From assembly GCA_963924555.1 (NCBI GenBank), contig OZ004594.1:4929563-4993562 (forward strand): a DNA stretch of 64,000 bases, read 5' to 3'. A program made the position numbers and the translations under genes. The notes beneath the pieces were generated by a model. It was not told the DNA's origin and made no database searches. It was given only the letters and a program-made list of their open reading frames with translations. This stretch comes from Crambe crambe. Taxonomy: Eukaryota > Porifera > Demospongiae > Poecilosclerida > Crambeidae. Within the stretch, counting starts at the first letter, position 1. Each line of letters opens with the position of its first letter. Below, one piece after another: positions 1 to 9,728 of the stretch.

Positions 1-431
1 ATTGTTTAGATCTAGAAGGGAATATCATTGCCATATAGACTCAGCATGGGGATCTACCTTCAGTGCAAAATGCATGTAAACAGGTTACCACTATGGCTCA
101 TGCTTATGCCTTATATGGGCATAGTTATCAGTGATATCATTAACTACACAGCTGGGTGATGTCAAATTATCATTAGACTACAACATGAATAATTCCATAT
201 AATGAGGTAACTATGTGTAGTAACCACTTGCTTGGCATGCAGGTATCTAAGTCGGTTAGATCACTCCAGTGAGTGTTACTTATTGTAAACCAATAGGTGA
301 ACCTCGTAGTCACTCACTGTGGTGATCTAACCTATACATATATCACCCTCTGTACTGAAGTGAAGATAGCAGTGCTAGTAGGTTATAAATGGCTCTTATA
401 CATGCGTACATGATGTTGTAATTAATTTTAG
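1..431 (+). other. LMF1 intron 5, 3' part (unit A)
   Basis: No coding exon was found here. By comparison with unit B, where the same bases lie between exon 5 and exon 6, this is the end of LMF1 intron 5. It ends with a normal ...ttttag acceptor in front of exon 6 at 432. Confidence 0.85.
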
Positions 432-3400
432 GGGCTGATCAAGATCAGGGGGGATCAATGTTGGAGGGATTTAACTTGTATGAATTATCATTATGAGGTA
501 TATAATTATGCTAAGTTAATAATTTTCACCAATTATTTTATATGATGCATAAAAGCTAGCTAACAGTATTCTACTAGAAAGAGATGAAATGGTGACTATT
601 TGGAAAATTTTAGGACGTTATTTCTGGCATAAATTAAAGTATATAAAAGGTTTTTTTCCATTCAATATAGAACAGTTTCATTTCAGTATTAAACTTCCTC
701 CCCAAATATTAAACCTTTATTGTTCTTCACATAGTCTACAGATATACGACTCACAGTTTTCTACTGATGTCTTCTTTTTTTCTTTTCTTTTTTTTTTTTT
801 TTTTTGCCATACGAGCAGACCCAGCCTGTGCCTAATCCTCTCAGCTACTACCTCCACCAGAATCCAGAGTTCATACACAAGGCAGAAACACTTGCAAACC
901 ATGTTGTGGAGCTGATAGTTCCATTTTTTATCTTCCTTCCTCGTCCCTTTCGCTTGATCTGTGGTATTCTGCAGGTATTTTTCCAGGTAACCAAGTACCA
1001 TGCAATGATAATAATAGTGTGCAGGTATTACTTATAGCCCCACAATATCAGGTAACAATTCATTATGGATACAGTTTCATTTTCAGTAGCTCTATAGTTT
1101 AATAAGGACACTATTGTAGTGCATCTTTGTAATTTGGAAGGCAGCTACATTATATTAATTTTGACTTGAAAACACAGCCATTGATGTTAAATGTACAGTG
1201 AACCTGTTTATATAGCAACCTCTGGGGCCACCAAAAGGTGGTCAGGTGGTCTCTTTTACAGAGGTCAAATCAATGATAAAAGCACTATTGGGATAAACAA
1301 GTAGTCAGAGGTGGTCTCTAGACTTAATACAGGTTATATGGCTATCCCAGCTTGATACATCTTTCTCCCAGATTGAAATCTTGCTTAGTATACATAAATA
1401 GACAGGCTTGTAGTGGCGATCTTTGCTGAAAGCTATACTGACTCTCGTGTTACTGCCTAGCTGTGGGAAGTTCTCAATAAAGAGTGACAGATCTTACAAG
1501 GTACAAGGTACAAGGTTGAGTGGATGCTTATACTATATAGCCTCGTCCCCAGGCCCTCCTTTTTAATTATGATTGTGGAGGGCCTGGTACGCGAAAATAT
1601 CGCAAAATCATAGAAACCCCATAGCGTGGGTGTGTCCAAGGAAACGCATTCCCATCGCAACATGGCCTGGCCAGGCCTTAGAAAGAAGAGGCGTTGAGCC
1701 ATTGAGCTGCCACTGAATTCGAGTTTTGCTACGCTTTGCTAGCCTAGCAGCAGATAGTATCGGAGCTGCCTATCGTCTAGATCGAGTAGTCTAGATTTTA
1801 GGCTCAGCTGGATTATAAATAGATCGGCCTCAGAATTCTTCACGAGTTTTAGTAAGTCCTTGGTTTTATAGCCATAGCGAATTGGTCTTTTTGTTGTAGA
1901 GAAACAGCAGAAGTTCTTCTGAACACCTGGTGCCTTTAGGTCGATCCTGTCCGTAGCCCAAATGCGTGGGCATGGTCATAATGCTCTCGTGCACTGCCCA
2001 CGCCCAATTAAGACGGTTCTACCCCCCCGTGACTTCGCATACCAGGCCCTCCACATTCATAACTAAAAAGAGGACCTGGGGGGACGAGGCTATATACTAT
2101 AGGTAGCACTAAATCTTATCTAGATCTGCATTTCAGAGAACTGTTTATTTTTCTATTTGCAGCCAGTTGCATGTTGTAGTCACTGTTTGTTATTTGTGGG
2201 TACTAAAAATTATTATTCTCACTAAAATCTACAAGGTGCAAAAGACTGTGTTTTTAGTGTTATATCCAATGCTAACTAAGCTGCATCTGCTTTAAAAATC
2301 TTCCAATGGAGCTTATGCTAACAAATGACTTCTCTCTGGGTTACACAAACTGTCATTTCTTCCCGATTGCTCTGTGCTCATCTCCCGACTGTGTGCAAAG
2401 TCGTCGCTCAGAACTACATCTTTTTTTCGCCTGTGGCACCATCTTTTCAGTCCTTTTACAATCTTGATCGCTATAAATACAAACAGCACAACCTGTGGAA
2501 CAGCCAACAAAAAAGCCAGAAAGTATAATGCTGTAATAACATGAAACTCTATGGTACTTGCTGAGATGATTAACTGCATTAAGATGCTCTGTAGTCCAAA
2601 GAGAGCTAGAAGCAAGCCATCGTATGTGTTGTAATGTTCCACTTTGTACGGTCGAACTGCTAACACTGCAACTGATGAGGAAAATAAGATAAGCCCTCGG
2701 ACTAAGAACGTGATAGCATTAGGAATGTGTATATATGTTGACGTCATAATCAGAATGGGTCTGAGAATGAGATAGAGAATTGAAAACAAGCGCAGATCAT
2801 ATGAGTTATCAGTACCATCCTTATAATGACCTTGCAGTTTCTCAGTGAATACATGGATGTGCTGTAGTATCGTCCCATTACCAAAGCATGCTAGGAATCT
2901 CCTAAAACACTTGAAAGAGTAGCAGCTCAAAAGAAGAAGTATGGAAACAAGGAAGGCTAAAGCAGCCACTGCTGGTACCACATATGTGATGTGAGAAGAC
3001 CCCATAAACTTCATGGTGGGATCTACATGGACTGCCTTATATTCAATCCTTGGGGGATGTTCATTTAGATTCTTGATATGAGAATATCGAAGAATCAATG
3101 CAGAACTGACAATGATTTTAGTGCAAGATAGCAGAAATAAAGTAGCAATGACGTCAATTACAGATGCCTTCGGGTTCCATATTGATCTTATGCTACTCAT
3201 GCATGACTTGAAAGGTTTGAAGAGCTTCTGGAAAAGAGGGACTTGACATCTGAAGTCATTTAGCTTCAAGATCATGTAGGTGATGACTATCAGGAAAAGG
3301 AAGTAGATAGGTGAAACATAGTGCAGCATATTTACATGGATGCTTCTTATTGACTCACTGATGCAAAATTCTGGGAGAACATGCAGAAAGAAATCCAGAT

Positions 3401-6132
3401 TCCACGGTTCATAGAGTGTTGTGAGAGTCTTGAAAAAAAATCTTAGAAATGGAGTACCTTTCATATTTATGGTGTTCATAACAAGTTCATCGTAGTTAAG
3501 AGGTGTAACTACCATTTGACTACAAAACACAAAGCAACTCATTGTCGTGGTAGCAATTGAGATTTGTAGAGTAAAAATGATGAGATAGAATATAGTGATA
3601 GGTACAAACTGGAAGAAGATGTAGAGCAACCAACCACGCCACAGATGAGAACATTCAGCACATTTATATCCAATTGTGAGGACAGATGTCCCATAGCCTT
3701 CTTTGCAGCGCTCACAGATCAATCCTTCCCTGTTGAGAGGGTCACAAAAGAAGCTATTGATTTGCGACAGATTTGTTGGTATTTTCAGAGCCAAATAGTT
3801 ATCCAAGTGTTGATACTTGATATAAGGACACGAGGCTTCATACAGAGTAAAATTATCATAAGTCATGCAACGATTGACATCCAAATACAACTCTCCAGCA
3901 ATGCATTTCATTTCATTCGGTAGATCATCCCTGCAGATGCATTTGCTTCCGTTCTGGACTGATATTTCCCACAGCAGGCATTCTCGGTTCGAATCTCTAA
4001 ATGTAGCTTCAGTGATACAGCATAGTGATATCATCAATATGCAAAATGAAAAAAACTCGACAGAAGACATCACTATAGCTAACTGTTGCTACTTGGCTCC
4101 TGATTTCAATGTTAGCTACGTACACGATAGTTTTGATAATTGCTTTCAATTCAGTTTCCATGTGTGTGTGTTTTAAGAAGGAAATGAGTCATAATAATCA
4201 TAGCAAAGACGAATACGGCTGAGAGAAACAAATATTGATGGTTCCTTAGGTTGATTATGCACAATAATTTCAATTGGCATCGTTATATCATAGGTTGTAC
4301 TCATCTTGAGTGGAAACTTGAGTTTCTTGAATTGGCTGACCATTCTTCCCTCCATATTCTGTTTTGACGATCTCTTTCTCAAAAGCCTGTTTTCTTCTCG
4401 GAGTGTGGCAGAGGTTGGGTGCCTTCAAGAAAAGGACAAGCGTGGAGAGAAATATCCACTAGGTGAATACATGCATGCATGCAGCTATTATTGGTCTAAC
4501 ACAACTGGTGTATAATAATTTTTACATATTGTTTTATAGTTCATCATTAGGATTATGCAAAAAAATTTGTGAAATCCATGAAAATTTTACCCCACAAACA
4601 TTTCCTACTCTTTATGGTATCATTGGTGCTGTAATTATGTAGTATAAGTTGTACACACATTATTATTGCTCCTTAGGCTATTACATTAGACAAGTGTCCT
4701 CTGTGTTCCTTGGACTCCTCCTAGTCTATTTGAGTGTTCCTGTAATCCAAAATCTCTTCTCCTCCCGTCAAGTGATGAACACTTCCTTCGACTCCTTCAA
4801 AATTGTCAACACTTATGGAGCATTTGGGAGGTTAGAGGTTACTGTTATAGACTGCATGGTACTAAATTAAGTTCAAAGTTCACATTTATATGCTTGTGAA
4901 GCCATGGGCCTTGTATCAATATATTGGAATTAATCTGAAGACTTTCTTTGTAAAATTTTTGAATAGCTAATACTGTATAGCGAAAAGTTTTCGTGGGTCA
5001 AATATTTCGTGGATTTCATCGAGAATAAGGGGTCGTACATCAATATTTTGCAAAACCACGAAAAATTTGACCCACGAAAAATTGGTAGGTACACTTACTG
5101 TAATAACTAATACAGTATTCATTGGACTGTCCACTAGAGTTCATTATATGTCTTTGTGATAGCATTACTAAGCAAAGAACTGAAGTTGTTTTGGAAGGGA
5201 CCATGGATAAGCATATCTCAGCAACTACTAAGTGGAAAGAGATTGAATTTAAGTGCAAACCAGGCAGAATTGATCACAGGCCTTGTATCATCTCACCGTA
5301 TCACTACCGCCTTGACTGGCTCATGTGGTTCTCTGCTTTCCAAAACTACCAGCACAATCCATGGCTGCTCCACTTGGCAGGATAGGTGTTGGCAGGGGAT
5401 CCTGTCGTGCAATCCCTTGTGGCTGAAAACCCCTTCATGGATAAACCTCCTAGGTATATATCTCATTGAGTACTATCGTACTCTCTGATACTTATATCTG
5501 ATTACTGATTTTTTTCTCGGACACCTGCTTTAATGATGTATAAAATCAATTATGAATTAACAACCATGACTGAAAATCAGGATTCTGAATCAGTTTTCAA
5601 TGGGCTATCTTTTGATACCTAAATCATAGAACCAGATGCCAGAAAAGTGTCCGGTAATTGATCACTTACTCTAGTATAAACACTGTAACCACACACCAAG
5701 TAGCTAGTTAGAAGTAACTTCCAGATCCAGTTAGACGACAGTTGAGCTTGTATCCATGGATATGATCCCACCCCCTAGTGTAAACATAGTAAAAGCCACA
5801 GGTTAGTACTTCTACAGGATACACTCAGGAAGTTGTTTATGGATGCCTTAGCAGTATAACTTGTAGTGAAATAGTTGAAGTGCAACTTACGTTATACAGC
5901 ATAGCACTAGCCCATTCGATGCAGAGCTTTTATGATTCTCAACTTTGATTATAGATTTATTCGAGCTCAGCACTATCACTACCAATACACTGTGCTGGGG
6001 AGTGAGGCGGCTAAACAGGGCAAGTGGTGGCAGAGGGAGTTGATAGGAGAATATTTCCCTCCAGTAGCAGCAAGTCAGCTACGTCCCATTCTGGAAGGTC
6101 AAGGGTGGAAGTGGTACAAATTGAAAGAATAG
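432..6132 (+). CDS. LMF1: Lipase maturation factor 1, unit A: exons 6-11, with premature stop
   Basis: Exons are 432-497, 819-986, 4294-4462, 4677-4830, 5163-5453 and 5955-6132, all joined in frame across GT..AG introns; exons 1-5 are left of the window. The translation has LMF1 landmarks: GLIKIRGDQCWRDLTCM, TQPVPNPLSYYLH, SGNLSFLNWLTILPS, RQVMNTSF, NTYGAFGS, TEVVLEG and SPYHYRLDWLMWF. LMF1 is a multi-pass ER membrane protein needed for lipases of the lipoprotein-lipase family to fold and leave the ER. In this copy codon 487 (5383-5385) is TAG where unit D has AAG (Lys). The product would lose its last 82 residues, including the conserved KWW..R..IG.YFPP segment. His also replaces Arg451. All splice sites look normal, so a truncated protein is possible, but loss of function is more likely. 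Confidence 0.9.
1538..2092. mobile_element. Short inverted-repeat element (MITE-like), 555 bp, 9 bp target duplication
   Basis: The element begins TAGCCTCGTCC and ends with the exact reverse complement. Longer imperfect arms contain the aggccctcc / ggagggcct blocks. It is flanked on both sides by tatactata (1529-1537 and 2093-2101), a 9 bp direct repeat that looks like a target-site duplication. It lies in LMF1 intron 7, downstream of the antisense gene. I see no transposase frame. The TSD length fits Mutator-like or hAT-like elements. The same copy sits at the same site in units B, C and D. Confidence 0.8.
2313..4073 (-). CDS. Cys-rich multi-pass membrane protein nested antisense in LMF1 intron 7 (unit A)
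   Basis: A single-exon frame of 586 residues. I do not recognise a named family. Residues 1-23 look like a signal peptide. Residues 30-145 form a Cys-rich outer domain with Cys at 32, 45, 47, 57, 69, 82, 110, 120, 123, 138 and 141, including two CxxC pairs. N-glycosylation sequons lie at 41, 74 and 101. About eight or nine hydrophobic segments follow, near 147-171, 175-192, 249-270, 304-328, 362-388, 429-450, 452-474, 483-505 and 511-538. Between segments lies the motif HVFTEKLQGHYKDGTDNSYD; the last 45 residues are a polar tail. A receptor, channel or transporter at the cell surface is plausible but unproven. The start is the first Met of a signal-like N-terminus. A minus-strand AATAAA lies at 2144-2149, about 165 bp past the stop. 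Confidence 0.85.
   Translation of the reverse strand: MMSSVEFFSFCILMISLCCITEATFRDSNRECLLWEISVQNGSKCICRDDLPNEMKCIAGELYLDVNRCMTYDNFTLYEASCPYIKYQHLDNYLALKIPTNLSQINSFFCDPLNREGLICERCKEGYGTSVLTIGYKCAECSHLWRGWLLYIFFQFVPITIFYLIIFTLQISIATTTMSCFVFCSQMVVTPLNYDELVMNTINMKGTPFLRFFFKTLTTLYEPWNLDFFLHVLPEFCISESIRSIHVNMLHYVSPIYFLFLIVITYMILKLNDFRCQVPLFQKLFKPFKSCMSSIRSIWNPKASVIDVIATLFLLSCTKIIVSSALILRYSHIKNLNEHPPRIEYKAVHVDPTMKFMGSSHITYVVPAVAALAFLVSILLLLSCYSFKCFRRFLACFGNGTILQHIHVFTEKLQGHYKDGTDNSYDLRLFSILYLILRPILIMTSTYIHIPNAITFLVRGLILFSSSVAVLAVRPYKVEHYNTYDGLLLALFGLQSILMQLIISASTIEFHVITALYFLAFLLAVPQVVLFVFIAIKIVKGLKRWCHRRKKDVVLSDDFAHSREMSTEQSGRNDSLCNPERSHLLA
4976..5090. mobile_element. Small inverted-repeat element in LMF1 intron 9 (unit A)
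   Basis: The left arm is tatagcgaaaagttttcgtg followed by ggtcaaat. The right arm, atttgacccacgaaaaatt, is its complement. In units A, B and C the outermost right bases are missing; unit D and the fragment at 59654-59785 keep them. Confidence 0.6.
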
Positions 6133-7406
6133 CTATAGCTACCTGGATAATACAAACCTGCTGTTCTAAATAATTTGTACACAGTTATGATGATGTGCAT
6201 GAGCAATCAATTTCTATCTTAATGTTTTATTATTGGAAATCATACAGTATGACTTGAGGACTGGTATGCATCCTAGCTGTAATAGTGAGGCTTCTATCAA
6301 GTAATGTCACGTTAGTAGCTTTGTTATTCTGCAGGATATAATATAGTATAGATGATGGGCATGTAGCTAAGGATATTATATGACAGGCAGGCTTGCTAGT
6401 CTCACTGTAGCCAGACCCAATCCTTTATAAAAATGAAAGAATTGGGTCTGGCTACGTGAGACTACAGACTTGCATGGTTGATGAAAATGTTAATTCAGTG
6501 TTAATTTGTTATAGTGATACTTGTAATTAGTTTTCTCACTATTCTGTACTTCAATTTTTTATTGTTGAACCAAGCAACTAGTATTTGACCTTTGACCCCA
6601 AATCTTGGATTTTCTCTGAGCTATTTGTGAAAACTTTCCTTGAAAACAATCACTACAGGCATATGAAATATACAGGACATTACAGCTGAGAGTGGAAGTT
6701 CCAGTATAATTTTAAAAGTGGTTTGTGGTTTGTTCATCATGCATACAACTAGTTTGTGGTAGCTATTGTGGTTTGAAGCCATGTGTGTTGTTTTTAAAAA
6801 AAAATTATTTTTTTTTTTTTTTTCATTTTAGATATGCTTTCAGCTAGTGCTTTCATTTTTTGATACTTACTAAATGAAATGGTTGGTGATCATTCTCTTT
6901 ACCTTTAATAACTCAGTGCCCTTTCTGATGTGGCAGGGCTAACTAGTGAGATTTTGGCATTGGTACCTATCTTCAGTACATCGGACATCTCGATGCAAAA
7001 TGGATTACTTTGCATGTGGTATGAAAATCATGCAAAAAAACTAAAGTCTAGCTTGAACACACACTGAACTGCAGGACAATGAAGTGACACAGCAAACTTT
7101 CTACTCATAAAAGGTTTCTGAGATTTGAATGGAGGCTTAAATTGCCCTTTCTTTATAGTGTGGAGCAATCAGATTGCTTGTATGTTGAACGAATAAAAAG
7201 TTGTACAGGTTTTATTGGCACTACTTTTCTAACTTTCTCTAAACTGATCAACTTTAGTACACCGGACATCTCGATGTGTTCCCTAATTTTTAAGTTGCTA
7301 TCTGTAATTATATGATAAGGTATGCACAAAACATTGTCAGAAATGAAATATGACTGGATGTCACAGTGCACTGTGGGTACGTGGTTTTGTGGCTGCAGTG
7401 CTGGTG
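6133..7406. other. Region after LMF1, no gene seen (unit A)
   Basis: This joins the LMF1 stop to the membrane-protein gene fragment. It holds a hairpin at 6398-6463 (agtctcac...gccagacccaa against ttgggtctggc...gtgagact). It also has a T/A-rich low-complexity run around 6795-6830 whose length differs in every unit. No exon, RNA gene or canonical AATAAA was found soon after the LMF1 stop. The missing MED7 5' exons are not here. Confidence 0.6.
6398..6463. repeat. 66 bp hairpin element (unit A)
   Basis: A near-perfect inverted repeat with arms of about 28 bases around an A/T-rich loop; it reads agtctcac at the left and gtgagact at the right. The same hairpin lies near 23575, 39405 and 55305 in the other units. 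It resembles a minimal fold-back transposon remnant. Confidence 0.7.
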
Positions 7407-7984
7407 AGGGATGATCTACCGCATGAAATGAAGTGCATTGCTGGAGAGTTGTATTTGGATGTCAATCGCTGCATGACATGATAATTCCACTCTGTATGAA
7501 GCCTCGTGCCCTTATATCAAGTATCAACACTTGGATAACTATTCAGCTCTGAAAATACCCACAAATCTATCACATATCAACAACTTCTTTTGTGACCCTC
7601 TCAACAGGGAAGGATTGATCTGTGAGCACTGCAAAGAAGGCTATGGAATATCTATCCTCACATTTGGATACAAGTGTGCTAAATGTTCTCATCTGTGGCG
7701 TTGGATGCTCTACATCTTCTTCCAGTTTGTACCTATCACCATATTCTATCTCATCATTTTTACTCTACAAATCTCGATTGCTACTACAACAATGAATTGT
7801 TTCGTGTTTTATTGTCGAATGGTAGTTACACCTCTTAACTACAATGAACTTGTTATGAACACCATAAATATGAAAGGTACTCCATTTCTACAATTCTTTT
7901 TCAAGACCCTTGCAACACTCTATGAACCGTGGAATTTGGATTTCTTTTTTTTCCATGTTCTCCCAGAATTTTGCATCAGTCAAT
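7407..7984 (+). pseudogene. Membrane-protein gene fragment (unit A)
   Basis: This is the front part of a gene like 61911-63665, cut at both ends. On the left, the first part of the gene and its promoter region are gone: sequence that follows LMF1 in unit D is joined straight to the bases encoding DDLPHEMKC. A 2 bp deletion in the MTYDN codons (atgacatgataat in place of atgacttatgataat) breaks the frame. The rest reads in frame from 7531 to CISQ, then stops. On the right, homology ends at tcaat (7980-7984), where MED7 intron sequence begins. It cannot encode the membrane protein. Confidence 0.88.
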
Positions 7985-8016
7985 GATATGCTTGTTTGAC
8001 ATCATATGATCAACAG

Positions 8017-9605
8017 ATAGAAAGGCTGAGCTCAAAAAGTTGAATCGTTCCATCATTGTGTGCTTCCTGGAGTTATTGGACATCCTTATCTTAAATCCTG
8101 CCTCTTCTGCTGTAAGATTTGTGTGCAATACATAGATGCAAAATGTCGTGCCTAGTAAAACCATCATGATCACTGTACCAGTAGTAAATCTCACCATTAG
8201 GGTCTGGTTGCCTCATGAAGCTACTTACATATGCTGAAATGCATTACACAAATTGCAATGCAGTGGACTCCCTCTAATCTGGCCACCTTTGGGGCCAGCA
8301 GAAGTGTCCTGATTAGAGGGGTGGCCTCATTTCAGGGGTGGATTTATATTATGAAGTATACATTGGGACTTTTAAAAGTGTCCTGAATAGAGGGGTGGCC
8401 TCATTTCAGGGGTCCTGAGAGTTCACTGTACTTATGTCAGCCCTTTGTAAATTTCATTGGATAGCTCAACTTTGCTGCCTATTTTCAAACTACAGCTGCA
8501 ATCCAATAATCAGGTCCTTTCTCTTCCCTCGGGTTGGTAAAAGGTTGGCAAGTGACACTGATCGATCCTAAATGGTCCTTCTTTTTTTTTCTCAGAGGAA
8601 CCAGAAGATTGCTGATCTTAGTTGTCTCTTCATCAACATGCATCATCTCATCAATGAGTTTAGACTGCACCAGGTGTGTGTGTATGTATGTATGTATGTA
8701 TGTATGTATATGACCTTTGACCTTTACCTTAGGCTAAGGAAACTCTGAAGGTTATAATGGAGAGGCAGAAAAAGCAAAGAGAAGAAGTCATCAATCAAAT
8801 CCAAAAGTAGACCATACCATACTGTATCACAATGTGTGTGTGGTACTCCCTGGACAACACTTCTTTGTCAGGGAGAGAAGGGCCACAGTTTTTGACCTAG
8901 GCACTCTCACAGACTTTGAATGCATTTTTGAAGGTACTGTTTCTCGAGCTTTGTACACTCAAACCTAGACCGTTGATAGATCTACGTAACAAAATATTTG
9001 AGCTTGCCTGCAAAATGCTTTGGAGCTGGAGAAATAGCATATCAAAATAAGTTGAGGATTGTGAGGCATTTCACATCTACCCTTCCTACTTGCTGGTTCT
9101 TTATCCAGATGGTTGATTAGTCCAAACTCGCTTCAAAATGAACATAGTATTTTGCATGCAGGGACATGGATGAAGCACGTTCTATCCTTAAAGAATGTGG
9201 AGAATTTGTATGTCAAGCTTCTGCCAGTATCCCACATAGTATGCAGATAGCGCAAGCTTCTGGAGGTGTGGCTTCAGGGAGCGGAGATGTGGAAGAAGTC
9301 AAGGAATCACTTGATGCCAGCACTTCTAAGGTGAATGAAATGACATCAGTGATCAGGGTTCAGTTGTCCCTAGGCTTTGTGGGACACCATGTCTATAGTT
9401 CTACAATCTACTCTCTTACCACTAAGCCTTCTTTGCATCTCCTTTTAATAAAGCAAGGTTTGATACCAGTAATAATGGCACACTATTATTTTGTTTTGAT
9501 TATTTTGTTTATAAGGTATCAAGGACTGATGAAGTGTGGAGATTGGTAGAAAAGAAAAATGCTGAGCTGTGTAACTTAGTTGACTCTCTCATTCCGAATA
9601 TTTGA
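8017..9605 (+). pseudogene. MED7: Mediator subunit 7, 5'-truncated copy (unit B)
   Basis: Five exons join in frame: 8017-8111, 8596-8673, 8733-8806, 9162-9330 and 9516-9605. The translation contains KAELKKLNRSII, FLELLDILI, LFINMHHLINEFRLHQ and ETLKVIMERQKKQ, and ends in a stretch like the MED7 C-terminus (EKKNAELCNLVD). These match MED7 from about residue 72 of the human protein. MED7 belongs to the middle module of Mediator; its C-terminal half forms a hinge coiled coil with MED21 and its N-terminal part binds MED31. The N-terminal exons are absent: the first exon follows the fusion to the membrane-protein fragment by 32 bp. This copy has Lys where C and D have Arg in ARETLK. The third-exon donor (gtagac) is weak. 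Confidence 0.85.
8265..8432. mobile_element. Small repeat element in MED7 intron (unit B)
   Basis: It starts with agtggactccctctaatc and ends with gagttcactgt, which are roughly inverted. Inside, a block meaning 'aggggtggcctcatttcagg' occurs twice. The reverse-oriented relative sits in LMF1 intron 3 (around 14294-14405). It looks like a non-autonomous element. Copies lie at the same place in units C and D. Confidence 0.5.
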
Positions 9606-9728
9606 TCTTATCATTATTTTGTACATCTCACCCACCCGAACTGCGCATGTGTAGTAATTACCAGACCCGCCCTTTGGTGGGTGCTCATCATTTGGAGTAA
9701 GGCTAGTAACACTGTAACGCACTGCGGA
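9606..9728 (+). promoter_or_regulatory. Compact MED7-LMF1 intergenic gap (unit B)
   Basis: Only 123 bp separate the MED7 stop from the LMF1 start; it is 119 bp in unit C and 114 bp in unit D. The gap is richer in G+C than its surroundings and contains the imperfect hairpin acccgcc...ggtgggt. No TATA box is clear. The LMF1 core promoter should lie here or inside the last MED7 exons. Unit B has 9 extra bases (ggctagtaa), and unit C repeats a 5 bp piece. Confidence 0.4.

Larger units (their letters stand above)
1..7984 (+). repeat. Tandem unit A (3' part only)
   Basis: This is the right-hand part of a direct tandem unit. It opens inside LMF1 intron 5. It then holds LMF1 exons 6-11, the antisense membrane-protein gene in intron 7, and a fragment of a + strand membrane-protein gene. 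The unit ends near 7984, where that fragment breaks off and MED7 intron sequence begins. The same order and almost the same bases recur from 15417, 32958 and 48894. The 5' part of the unit lies left of the window. Confidence 0.93.

Noticed and set aside
1195-1345. Possible further small element (aacctgtttatatagc ... acaggttatatgg)
   Set aside because: End matches are short and imperfect and no target duplication is clear, so I did not list it.
1457-1702. 81-residue minus-strand frame (also in C and D; a variant in B)
   Set aside because: It lies across the TAGCCTCG element's end and has no family resemblance or codon bias; its C-terminus changes when the flank changes.
4173-4382. 69-residue minus-strand frame over LMF1 exon 8
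   Set aside because: It is the shadow of exon 8 on the other strand.
8485-8670. 61-residue minus-strand frame
   Set aside because: It overlaps MED7 exon 8596-8673, whose + strand reading matches MED7 strongly.
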